Below are positions 1 through 6,293 of a stretch of DNA of 11,210 nucleotides, piece by piece. The notes under the pieces were generated by a model. The model was not told the origin of the DNA. It made no database searches and saw nothing but the letters and a program-made list of their open reading frames with translations. Within the stretch, counting starts at the first letter, position 1, and each line of letters begins with the position of its first letter. The position numbers were made by a program, and so were the translations under genes. This DNA comes from an uncultured Candidatus Melainabacteria bacterium (GTDB lineage Bacteria; Cyanobacteriota; Vampirovibrionia; Gastranaerophilales; Gastranaerophilaceae), in contig CAKUVB010000043.1 of assembly GCA_934693215.1 (NCBI GenBank), forward strand, positions 1 through 11,210, in the 5' to 3' direction.

Positions 1-2012
1 TTACCAAGTGCGTTAGGTATGATTGAGAAGGTGTTTGAAATACCGTCTTGAGCATCTTCGAACGGAAGTTTTGCAACAGAAGATAATGAAGCTGCAACAC
101 CGTTACTATCTCTACCATGCATTGGGTTAGCACCAGGAGCTAAAGGTACTCCTTGTTTTCTACCATCAGGAGTGTTTCCTGTTTTCTTACCGTAAACAAC
201 GTTTGATGTAATTGTTAAAATTGACATTGTTGGAATTGAATTTCTGTAAGTGAAATGTTTTCTAATTTTTGCCATAAAGCTTCTTACAAGATTTACTGCC
301 AATTCATCAACTCTGTCATCATTATTACCATATTTAGGGAATTCTCCTTCAACTTGATAATCAACTACAACACCATTTTCATCTCTTATTGTTTTTACTT
401 TTGCATATTTAATAGCTGATAAAGAATCTGCTACAACTGATAATCCTGCAATACCTGTTGCGAAATATCTTTTTACATCTCTATCTAAAAGTGCCATTTG
501 AGCTTTTTCATAACAATATTTGTCGTGCATATAATGAATTACGTTTAAAGTATTTACATACAAGCCTGCTAACCAATCCATCATATCTTCATATCTATCC
601 ATAACTTCGTTAAAGTCTAAATATTCAGATGTAATAGGTCTGTATTTTGGTCCAATTTGAGCTTTTGATATTTCATCAACACCACCATTGATTGCATATA
701 ACAAACATTTTGCTAAGTTTGCTCTTGCACCAAAGAACTGCATTTCTTTACCAACAACCATTGATGAAACACAACAAGCGATTGCATAATCATCACCATG
801 AGTAACTCTCATCATATCATCGTTTTCGTATTGAATAGATGATGTTGTGATAGAAATATGAGCACAATATTCTTTGAAACCATGTGGTAAGTTCTTTGAC
901 CATAAAACTGTCAAATTTGGTTCTGGAGCAGTACCAAGATTTTCTAATGTATGCAAGTATCTGAATGAGTTTTTAGTAACTAATGGTCTGCCATCAATAC
1001 CAACACCACCAATAGATTCTGTTACCCAAGTAGGATCACCTGAGAATAATTCGTTATATTCAGGTGTTCTTGCAAATTTTACAAGTCTTAATTTCATAAT
1101 GAAATGGTCAATCATTTCTTGAGCTTCTGATTCAGTAATAATACCATCTCTCAAATCTCTTTCAATATAAATATCTAAGAAAGTTGATGTTCTACCGATA
1201 CTCATAGCAGCACCATTTTGTTCTTTTACTGCAGCTAAGAAACCAAAATATAACCATTGAATTGCTTCTTTAGCGTTTCTTGCTGGTTTTGAAATATCAT
1301 AACCGTAGATATTACCAAGTTCTATCATTTCTTTCAAAGCTTTGATTTGATCTGATATTTCTTCTCTTAATTGAATTTTATCAGGTGTCATTTCACCTTC
1401 TAAAGAGGCAAATTGTTCTTTCTTATCTTCAATAAGTCTATCAATACCATACAAAGCAACTCTTCTATAATCACCTATAATACGTCCTCTACCATAAGCA
1501 TCAGGAAGCCCTGTAATAATTGCAGAGTGTCTTGCAGCCTTCATTTCTGGAGTATAAACATCAAAAACACCTTGGTTATGAGTTTTTCTGTATTTAGTAA
1601 AGATTTCAGAAACTTCTGGATCTACTTGATAACCATAAGATTTGCAAGCACCTTCTGCCATTCTTATACCACCGAATGGTTGCATAGAGCGTTTTAGAGG
1701 TGCATCTGTTTGTAAACCAACAATAGTTTCTAAGTCTTTATCAATATATCCAGCACCATGAGAAGTTATTGTAGATACAATTTTTGTATCCATATCAAGA
1801 ACTCCACCATTCTCACGTTCTTGTTTTAACAATTCGCAGCATTCTTCCCATAATTTTGAAGTTGCAGATGTTGGACCTTCCAAAAAGTCTGCATTACCTG
1901 TATATAAAGTATAGTTCTTTTGAATAAAATCTCTTACATTAATTTCTTTTGACCATAATCCCGGCACAAACTCTGTTTCGGAATATAGTTTTTTATCTAG
2001 CATCATTTGCAT
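1..2012 (-). CDS. pflB: Formate C-acetyltransferase (pyruvate formate-lyase), C-terminus cut by window edge
   Basis: This glycyl-radical enzyme converts pyruvate and CoA to acetyl-CoA and formate in anaerobic fermentation in the cytoplasm. About 670 codons are visible, and the frame runs off the left edge without a stop. The N-terminal part reads SETEFVPGLW...KEINVRDFIQ. The catalytic cysteine pair lies in IACCVSSM, at residues 413-414 (bases 771-776), matching Cys418/Cys419 of E. coli PflB. Family stretches such as SHGAGYIDKDLETIVGLQTD, GLPDAYGRGRIIGDYRR and the terminal SIIPNALG are also present. Compared with the 760-residue E. coli enzyme, about 90 residues are missing, including the glycyl-radical loop (RVSGYAVRF in E. 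coli), so radical competence cannot be judged here. The start is the ATG at 2010-2012, preceded by a strong AAGGAGG (about 2022-2028); downstream ATGs at codons 3 and 4 are less well spaced. The activase gene pflA is not in the window. It is transcribed divergently from hcp. Confidence 0.97.
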   Translation of the reverse strand, partial: MQMMLDKKLYSETEFVPGLWSKEINVRDFIQKNYTLYTGNADFLEGPTSATSKLWEECCELLKQERENGGVLDMDTKIVSTITSHGAGYIDKDLETIVGLQTDAPLKRSMQPFGGIRMAEGACKSYGYQVDPEVSEIFTKYRKTHNQGVFDVYTPEMKAARHSAIITGLPDAYGRGRIIGDYRRVALYGIDRLIEDKKEQFASLEGEMTPDKIQLREEISDQIKALKEMIELGNIYGYDISKPARNAKEAIQWLYFGFLAAVKEQNGAAMSIGRTSTFLDIYIERDLRDGIITESEAQEMIDHFIMKLRLVKFARTPEYNELFSGDPTWVTESIGGVGIDGRPLVTKNSFRYLHTLENLGTAPEPNLTVLWSKNLPHGFKEYCAHISITTSSIQYENDDMMRVTHGDDYAIACCVSSMVVGKEMQFFGARANLAKCLLYAINGGVDEISKAQIGPKYRPITSEYLDFNEVMDRYEDMMDWLAGLYVNTLNVIHYMHDKYCYEKAQMALLDRDVKRYFATGIAGLSVVADSLSAIKYAKVKTIRDENGVVVDYQVEGEFPKYGNNDDRVDELAVNLVRSFMAKIRKHFTYRNSIPTMSILTITSNVVYGKKTGNTPDGRKQGVPLAPGANPMHGRDSNGVAASLSSVAKLPFEDAQDGISNTFSIIPNALG

Positions 2013-2048
2013 ATTTTTATTTCCTCCTTAAAATATCCCATTTTTAGA

Positions 2049-2077
2049 ATTGTACTACAGTTTTTTATCAGATTCCA
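2049..2077 (-). promoter_or_regulatory. Predicted sigma70-type promoter for pflB
   Basis: On the minus strand a -10 element TACAAT (2049-2054, 5 of 6 to consensus) lies 17 bp downstream of a weak -35 TGGAAT (2072-2077, 3 of 6). Transcription would start near 2042 and give a leader of about 30 nt containing the AAGGAGG ribosome-binding site. The weak -35 leaves room for an activator. The assignment is by eye from sequence only. Confidence 0.4.
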
Positions 2078-2119
2078 GTTTGTTAGTTTTTTGTTACATT
2101 TATATGATTACTCTTTAGT

Positions 2120-2136
2120 ATAGCCTATGTGGTTAT
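2120..2136. promoter_or_regulatory. Inverted repeat in the pflB-hcp intergenic region, possible operator
   Basis: The half-sites ATAGCC (2120-2125) and GGTTAT (2131-2136) form an inverted repeat with one mismatch and a 5-nt centre. It is centred at 2128, about 70 bp upstream of the hcp start codon. A -10-like TATTAT lies at 2160-2165 with no convincing -35, which suits an activator-dependent promoter. The wider stretch TATAGCC-YAYR-TGG recurs at 5564-5577 upstream of the response-regulator gene. Binding by that regulator is an inference. The site could also act on pflB, whose predicted promoter lies 43 bp away. Confidence 0.4.
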
Positions 2137-2197
2137 ATGAGTATGTCGATTTAGCGGTTTATTATTGCTACTGTAATCAAAAATAAGGAGTTTTTAT

Positions 2198-3736
2198 ATG
2201 GGAATGTTTTGTTTTCAATGTGAACAAACGGCTTTTGGTGCAGGGTGTACGGTTAGAGGAGTTTGTGGCAAACAGCCTGATACTGCAAATCTGCAAGATG
2301 AATTGACAAGTTCATTGATAGAACTCGCAAATTGTGGGGAAAAGAATGAAGAAAATACAAATTTGCTTATAGAAGGTTTATTTACAACTATAACAAATGT
2401 AAATTTTGATAATCCTTCTATTCAAAAGATGCTTCAAAAAGTTAAAAGTAAAGTTTCATGTGATGCTTCGTTCAATATTTCTGATGTTTGGACTGCCGAT
2501 GAAGATGTGAGAAGTCTAAAATCGTTAATTCTTTTCGGTCTAAAAGGTATGGCTGCCTATGCCCATCATGCCAGAGTCTTGGGATATAAAGCGCCAGAGG
2601 TTGATGATTTCTTCTATGAGGCATTAATTGCAATATCAAAAGAGCATACTAATGAAGAATTTTTGAATCTTATTTTGAAAACAGGTGAAGTTAATCTGAA
2701 ATGTATGGAGTTGTTGGACAAAGCTAATACCGAAACTTATGGCAATCCAGAGCCTACAATGGTAAGTACTCATATTGAAGCAGGGGCGTTTATTGTTGTG
2801 TCAGGTCATGATTTGAAGGACTTGGCTATATTATTAGAACAGACTAAAGATAAGGGTATTAATATTTATACCCATGGCGAAATGTTGCCTTGTCATGCTT
2901 ATCCTGAACTAAAGAAATATAAGCATTTAAAAGGTAATTTCGGCACAGCTTGGCAGAATCAACAAAAAGAATTTGCAAATATCCCTGCTCCTGTACTATT
3001 TACTACAAATTGTATAATGCCTGTCAAAGAAAGTTATTCAGATAGAGTTTTTACAACATCTGTTGTTCAATATCCTGAAATGGTTCATATCGACGAAAAT
3101 AAGGATTTTACTCCTTTAATAAATAAGGCTTTTGAACTTGGCGGCTATAAAGAGGTTCAAAACAATAAAGGTATCAATGGCGGCGAAATCCTAACCGTAG
3201 GCTTTGCTCATAATACTGTGTTATCTGTTGCTGATAAAATAATTTCAGCAGTAAAATCAGGTGATATAAAACATATATTTCTTGTAGGTGGTTGTGATGG
3301 AGCAAGACCGGGACGTAATTATTACACAGAATTTGTAAAATTGACGTCTAAAGATACAATAGTATTGACTCTGGCATGTGGAAAATATCGCTTTAATGAT
3401 TTGGATTTAGGTACTATTGACGGTATTCCGAGATTACTTGATATGGGGCAGTGTAATGATGCTTATTCTGCAATAAAAGTTGTAGTAGAATTGGCAAAAG
3501 CATTTGATTGTACAGTCAATGATTTACCTTTATCTCTTGTTTTATCTTGGTATGAACAAAAGGCTGTATGCATTCTGTTGACTTTGTTATCTCTTGGTAT
3601 TAAAAACATACGACTAGGACCTTCTTTGCCTGCATTTGTTTCTCCAAATGTTTTAAATATCTTGGTAGAAAAATTTGCGATAAAACCAATTACAAATCCA
3701 AAAGAAGATTTGGAAAACGCATTAGCAGGGAATTAA
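2198..3736 (+). CDS. hcp: Hybrid-cluster protein (class I Hcp / hydroxylamine reductase)
   Basis: Hcp is a cytoplasmic Fe-S-O protein linked to nitrosative stress; hydroxylamine reductase and, in E. coli, NO reductase activity are known for the family. The 512-residue product has the class I N-terminal cysteines C5, C8, C17 and C23 (CX2C-X8-CX5C) for a 4Fe-4S cluster. All expected hybrid-cluster ligands are visible: H204 (SGHDLKD), E228 (HGEMLP), C272 (TTNC), C366 (GGCDG), C394 (ACGKYR), C419 (GQCND), and E453 and K455 (WYEQKA). It is about 40 residues shorter than Desulfovibrio Hcp (about 553), mostly through a shorter linker near residues 75-100. The ATG at 2198 has AAGGAG at 2185-2190. A second ATG two codons later matches the usual family start but is less well spaced. 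No hcr reductase gene is adjacent. Transcription diverges from pflB, and the stop codon sits inside a palindrome. Confidence 0.96.
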   Translation: MGMFCFQCEQTAFGAGCTVRGVCGKQPDTANLQDELTSSLIELANCGEKNEENTNLLIEGLFTTITNVNFDNPSIQKMLQKVKSKVSCDASFNISDVWTADEDVRSLKSLILFGLKGMAAYAHHARVLGYKAPEVDDFFYEALIAISKEHTNEEFLNLILKTGEVNLKCMELLDKANTETYGNPEPTMVSTHIEAGAFIVVSGHDLKDLAILLEQTKDKGINIYTHGEMLPCHAYPELKKYKHLKGNFGTAWQNQQKEFANIPAPVLFTTNCIMPVKESYSDRVFTTSVVQYPEMVHIDENKDFTPLINKAFELGGYKEVQNNKGINGGEILTVGFAHNTVLSVADKIISAVKSGDIKHIFLVGGCDGARPGRNYYTEFVKLTSKDTIVLTLACGKYRFNDLDLGTIDGIPRLLDMGQCNDAYSAIKVVVELAKAFDCTVNDLPLSLVLSWYEQKAVCILLTLLSLGIKNIRLGPSLPAFVSPNVLNILVEKFAIKPITNPKEDLENALAGN

Positions 3737-3751
3737 TTCCCTGCTAATGCG
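3718..3751. terminator. Perfect 34-nt palindrome spanning the hcp stop codon
   Basis: The two 17-nt arms are exact reverse complements. They begin CGCATTAGCAGGG and meet at AATT, and the TAA stop of hcp (3734-3736) falls at the centre. In RNA it would fold into a very stable stem-loop. On the hcp strand the following bases (CCTGTATTATAAC) contain no U-run, so it is not a textbook rho-independent terminator there; it may serve as a 3'-end stability hairpin. On the minus strand the stem is followed directly by TTTTCC, so it looks a little more terminator-like for a leftward gene, of which a decayed fragment lies at 3758-3829. Confidence 0.6.
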
Positions 3752-3757
3752 CCTGTA

Positions 3758-3829
3758 TTATAACTCTTGATATTTTCTACAGTCTGATAATTCTTTTTCA
3801 TCTACTGTGTTGCCGTAGCATACAAATCC
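3758..3829 (-). pseudogene. Possible decayed C-terminal coding fragment with a CX12C pair
   Basis: On the minus strand an open stretch of 23 codons reads GFVCYGNTVDEKEL...CRKYQEL and then stops with TAA (3758-3760). It has protein-like composition and two cysteines spaced CX12C, which recalls a small metal-binding or rubredoxin-like tail, but I cannot assign a family. An in-frame TAA lies immediately upstream (3830-3832), and there is no start codon with a ribosome-binding site. If real, it is therefore only the remnant of a leftward gene once convergent with hcp. The palindrome at 3718-3751 would then be its terminator. It could equally be chance. Confidence 0.2.
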
Positions 3830-3920
3830 TTAGGTGTAAAATTTTCTATATTAACACTTGAGAGTTACTACCTGTTAATGGCTTTGGTTTATAATTTTAT
3901 TATCGGAGGTAGATATAAAG

Positions 3921-4331
3921 ATGTACACGATTAAAGAAGTTGCTAAATTAATGGATATTTCTGAACATACACTTAGATTTTAGTCAAAGAGTGAATTTTT
4001 TCCATCAATAACAAGAGATTCCAATAATGTCAAATTATTCTCTGAACATGATTTGGGTTGGGTAAAAATAGTTAAATGTTTGAGATCTGTCGGAACCGAA
4101 AACAAAGCCATAAAACGTTATATAGATTTATGCATGGTCGGGGATTCAACAATACCTGAAAGATTTGGTATTATAAAAGCGACAAAGATAAAAGCTCTAC
4201 AACAAATAGAAGATTTGAAAAAACAGTTGGAATTGCTTGATTATAAAGAAAATTATTATGAAAATCTTATTAAAAATAATGAAAAAGATAAGTATAATCC
4301 TGTTAATGATTTACAAACAACTGTTAGTTAA
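3921..4331 (+). pseudogene. MerR-family transcriptional regulator interrupted by an in-frame TAG
   Basis: From the ATG at 3921, with GGAGG at 3905-3909, the frame reads MYTIKEVAKLMDISEHTLRF. It then meets TAG at 3981-3983 and continues in the same frame for about 115 codons to TAA at 4329-4331. The family has a conserved Tyr at the interrupted place (TLRFY), so a single TAY-to-TAG change explains the break. The remainder has the rest of the MerR winged helix (NNVKLFSEHDLGWVKIVKCL), the IPER segment and a C-terminal coiled coil (KALQQIEDLKKQLELLDYKENYY). Other changes in the DNA-binding domain (SKSEFFPSI where family members have a K/E-GLFP-like sequence, and DLGWV for the usual DLEWV) suggest relaxed selection. 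TAG ends normal genes nearby, so recoding is unlikely. A TTG at 4053 could restart translation but would lack the DNA-binding helix. Intact relatives often sit near flavodoxin-fold reductases, as here. Confidence 0.8.
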
Positions 4332-4354
4332 AAAAAAAGACCTGCACTGCAGAT
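4330..4354 (-). terminator. Rho-independent terminator of the YkgJ-flavodoxin unit
   Basis: On the minus strand a short stem ATCTGC-AGT-GCAGGT (6 pairs, one of them G-U) is followed by C and then nine T residues (the A-run at 4330-4338). It begins just after the stop codon of the flavodoxin-fold reductase gene, and its T-run overlaps the stop codon of the convergent MerR pseudogene. Confidence 0.65.
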
Positions 4355-4357
4355 ATT

Positions 4358-4897
4358 TTATGCGTTTAATCCCATATTATAGGCATCTTCTATATATCTT
4401 GTAGATTTAACTTCCTCTTTGTTCCAAATACCTGATGCGTACAAACAGCCTTTTTCAGTAGCGCCCGTTAAACAATCAGTGAAACCTCTAAAGCATTCAA
4501 AAGTTCTATCAAGCATTCTGTTATTAGAATCAGCAGCCGTTGCTATAAAATAAAACTCTTTGTTTATGATTTTTGTATATTTAGCGCAACATCTGTCAAT
4601 TAAAGTTTTCATTTGTGCATTTATTGTATAAAAGTAAACAGGGCTTGCCATAACAATCACATCTGCCTCTATCATTTTATTTAGTATGCTTTCCATATCA
4701 TCATTTTGTGAGCATTTCGTATAATTGTTAGTATTACAAAAGCCACATCCTGTACAATAGTTTATTGTTTTATCTTTTAAGAAAATCTTTTCAACTTTGT
4801 TGCCGGCATCTTTTGCACCTTCCATAAATTTGTCGCAAAGGGTGTTTGAGTTGCCGTTTTTTCTTGGGCTTGCTGATAATATCAGTATGTTTTTCAT
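4358..4897 (-). CDS. Flavodoxin-fold NAD(P)H-dependent (FMN) oxidoreductase, iron-sulfur flavoprotein-like
   Basis: The 179-residue product is a cytoplasmic flavodoxin-fold reductase of the NADPH-dependent FMN reductase superfamily. The phosphate-binding loop for FMN is at the start (MKNILILSASPRKNGNSNT). A cysteine-rich segment follows (INYCTGCGFCN...KCSQNDDM), as in flavodoxin-like reductases that bind a metal cluster or use redox thiols. The flavin-side motif ASPVYFYTINAQMKTLIDRC comes next. The substrate cannot be told. I chose the ATG at 4895-4897 because GGAG (4907-4910) precedes it at 9 nt and because family members start with this MK-ILxxxxSPR pattern. An ATG at 4910-4912 would add five residues but has no ribosome-binding site. 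It is the second gene of a minus-strand pair, 18 bp behind the YkgJ-type gene, and is convergent with the MerR pseudogene that may once have controlled it. Confidence 0.88.
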   Translation of the reverse strand: MKNILILSASPRKNGNSNTLCDKFMEGAKDAGNKVEKIFLKDKTINYCTGCGFCNTNNYTKCSQNDDMESILNKMIEADVIVMASPVYFYTINAQMKTLIDRCCAKYTKIINKEFYFIATAADSNNRMLDRTFECFRGFTDCLTGATEKGCLYASGIWNKEEVKSTRYIEDAYNMGLNA

Positions 4898-4915
4898 ATT
4901 AAAATTCTCCATTTT

Positions 4916-5521
4916 TTATTCTATATAAGGCAAAATCCATTCTAAGAGCATTTTTGACTCACCCCAATTTAAACCTAATTCTTTAGCAAAAGAGAGGGTT
5001 TCAATATGTTGTCTACTTAAATTATAGGCTTGAGGCATAACCTTATAACCTAACTTTTTTACATCCTCTTCTGATATTCGTTCGGTATTAGGGTTATAAA
5101 CTTGTGAATAATTTAAACCTTCTTTTGCACAAAAAGGTATCGTTAATTTACCTTGAGAATTTTCTGTAATAAGTCCAAAAGTTCTACAAATAATACCTCT
5201 ATACAAATAAACACTACAACTCCCGTTTATTAAAAAAGGACATTTGTACATGAATTCTTTGCCTTTATATTGCTGATTTATTTCTTTTATATTATTTATA
5301 ACCAGTTTCTTTATTTCTGATGGTAAATTGTCAAAACCTAGTTTTAGATATTTAAACTCCAGTTCTGAATATGGATACATACCCTGAGAACAACAACCAC
5401 AACAACCATTAGCACAACAAATATACTCTTTTTGCTCTTCAAAAATTTTATTAATAATAGAAGAAAGATTTGCTAAAAAGTATTCATAATTTTTTAATTG
5501 TTTAATTTCATTAATATCCAT
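4916..5521 (-). CDS. YkgJ-family cysteine cluster protein
   Basis: This 201-residue protein has the cysteine pattern of the YkgJ/UPF0153 family, putative zinc- or iron-chelating proteins with no firm biochemical role. Visible cysteines are C35, C36, C40, C41, C43 and C44 in the first cluster, C94 and C102 in CPFLINGSCSVY, C112 in RGIICRTFG, and C131. The family hallmark is CPFL...C-x-(I/V)Y..R...CR. The N-terminal cluster is richer than the usual CxxCC. There is no signal peptide or membrane segment, so it is probably cytoplasmic. The ATG at 5519-5521 has no Shine-Dalgarno sequence, and the predicted promoter puts the transcript start at or next to the ATG. The flavodoxin-fold reductase follows directly, which suggests a common redox or metal-related function, but that is inference. 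It diverges from the response-regulator gene. Confidence 0.85.
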   Translation of the reverse strand: MDINEIKQLKNYEYFLANLSSIINKIFEEQKEYICCANGCCGCCSQGMYPYSELEFKYLKLGFDNLPSEIKKLVINNIKEINQQYKGKEFMYKCPFLINGSCSVYLYRGIICRTFGLITENSQGKLTIPFCAKEGLNYSQVYNPNTERISEEDVKKLGYKVMPQAYNLSRQHIETLSFAKELGLNWGESKMLLEWILPYIE

Positions 5522-5528
5522 ACATATA

Positions 5529-5558
5529 TTATTACTATTAACAACTACTATCAGTCAA
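5529..5558 (-). promoter_or_regulatory. Predicted promoter of the YkgJ-flavodoxin unit, possibly leaderless
   Basis: On the minus strand TTGACT (5553-5558, 4 of 6 to consensus) is followed after 18 bp by TAATAA (5529-5534). Transcription would begin about 7 nt further on, near 5522, only one base before the ATG at 5521. That fits the missing ribosome-binding site and points to leaderless translation. An alternative -10, TAATAT at 5526-5531, has a 21-bp spacer and is less likely. Confidence 0.45.
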
Positions 5559-5564
5559 GTTTTT

Positions 5565-5582
5565 ATAGCCCACATGGGGTAT
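5565..5582. promoter_or_regulatory. Inverted repeat between ykgJ-like and response-regulator genes, possible operator
   Basis: The 18-bp element ATAGCCCAC-ATGGGGTAT pairs at 7 of 9 positions and can also be read as 7-2-7 half-sites (TAGCCCA-CA-TGGGGTA), the layout used by NarL/NarP-type regulators. It is centred at 5573.5, about 70 bp upstream of the response-regulator ATG and about 50 bp from the predicted ykgJ-side transcript start. A -10-like TATTATGAT lies at 5602-5610 on the plus strand without a good -35, which suits activation from this site. Autoregulation by the adjacent response regulator is inferred. The TATAGCC-YAYR-TGG core matches the site upstream of hcp. Confidence 0.45.
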
Positions 5583-5642
5583 CTTTAAAATTTTATGTTT
5601 TTATTATGATTAACTTAAGATATTTTTAAATTGAGGCAAATT

Positions 5643-6293
5643 ATGACAATAAAACTTTGTATTGTAGAAGACTATAGTTTAACAAGAATAGCTCTTAAAT
5701 ATGCACTTAATCTTTATGAAGACATAGATATTGTTGCAGACTTTGAAGATGCTGAAAGTTGTTTAGATTTTTTAATTAATAATAACGTAGATATCATTAT
5801 TATGGATTTGGGCTTACCAAATATGGACGGACTTGAAGCTACAAAAATAATCAAAGAAAAATACCCTGAAACAAAAGTTATTATAGTTACTTCACACGAA
5901 ACAGATGAAGAAGTTCTTACTGCACTTGTTTCTGGAGCAAACGCATATTCCTTAAAAGATATTGAATTTTCAGATTTATACAAAGTAATTAAATTAGTTA
6001 TAAAAGGTGGTATTTGGTTAGACCCAAGAATCGTACAAATTGCTATAAAAGTTTTTAAACAACAACAAAACCAAAACCAAAACCAAGAAAAAAATATAGA
6101 ACTTAATTTGACAGATAGAGAAAAAGAAGTTTTAAAACTTCTCTCTAAAGGTTTATCAAACACGGAAATTGCAGAAGAACTTGTAATAAGTTCTCATACT
6201 GCAAAAGTTCACGTTTCAAATATTTTGAACAAACTTGCAGTAACAGATAGGGTACAAGCTGCGGTAAAAGCTTACCAATATAATTTATGCTAA
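5643..6293 (+). CDS. NarL/FixJ-type response regulator (orphan), LuxR-like DNA-binding domain
   Basis: The 216-residue protein has a receiver domain (about 1-125) with acidic residues E9 and D10, phospho-acceptor D55 (MDLGLPNMDG), T83 and K105 (SLKDI). A Gln/Asn-rich linker (about 139-150) comes next, then a LuxR/NarL helix-turn-helix (about 155-210: LTDREKEVLKLLSKG, NTEIAEELVIS, HTAKVHVSNIL). It should bind DNA as a phosphorylated dimer. The KDI...WLDPRI stretch resembles cyanobacterial NarL-type regulators. No histidine kinase is in the window. The ATG at 5643 is chosen, with GAGG at 5633-5636; a TTG at 5631 overlapping that site would add four residues. The linker is encoded by short tandem CCAAAA units. 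The last 4 nt overlap the end of the convergent TPR gene. The signal it answers is unknown. Confidence 0.92.
   Translation: MTIKLCIVEDYSLTRIALKYALNLYEDIDIVADFEDAESCLDFLINNNVDIIIMDLGLPNMDGLEATKIIKEKYPETKVIIVTSHETDEEVLTALVSGANAYSLKDIEFSDLYKVIKLVIKGGIWLDPRIVQIAIKVFKQQQNQNQNQEKNIELNLTDREKEVLKLLSKGLSNTEIAEELVISSHTAKVHVSNILNKLAVTDRVQAAVKAYQYNLC

Noticed and set aside
874..1697. Two plus-strand open frames inside pflB
   Set aside because: Both are opposite the conserved pyruvate formate-lyase reading frame, and their translations show no recognisable domain.
2198..2206. Start of hcp at the second ATG (2204)
   Set aside because: It matches the family's usual MFCFQC start, but the first ATG has better spacing from AAGGAG; the difference is only two residues.
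3981..3983. TAG as a recoded sense codon (alternative genetic code)
   Set aside because: TAG serves as the normal stop of the TPR/GT gene (6290-6292) and the XRE gene (8311-8313), so general recoding is unlikely.
5714..6163. Long minus-strand open frame opposite the response regulator
   Set aside because: It is antisense to a well-supported regulator gene, has low-complexity composition (runs of F, W, C and S), no family resemblance and no good start signal.
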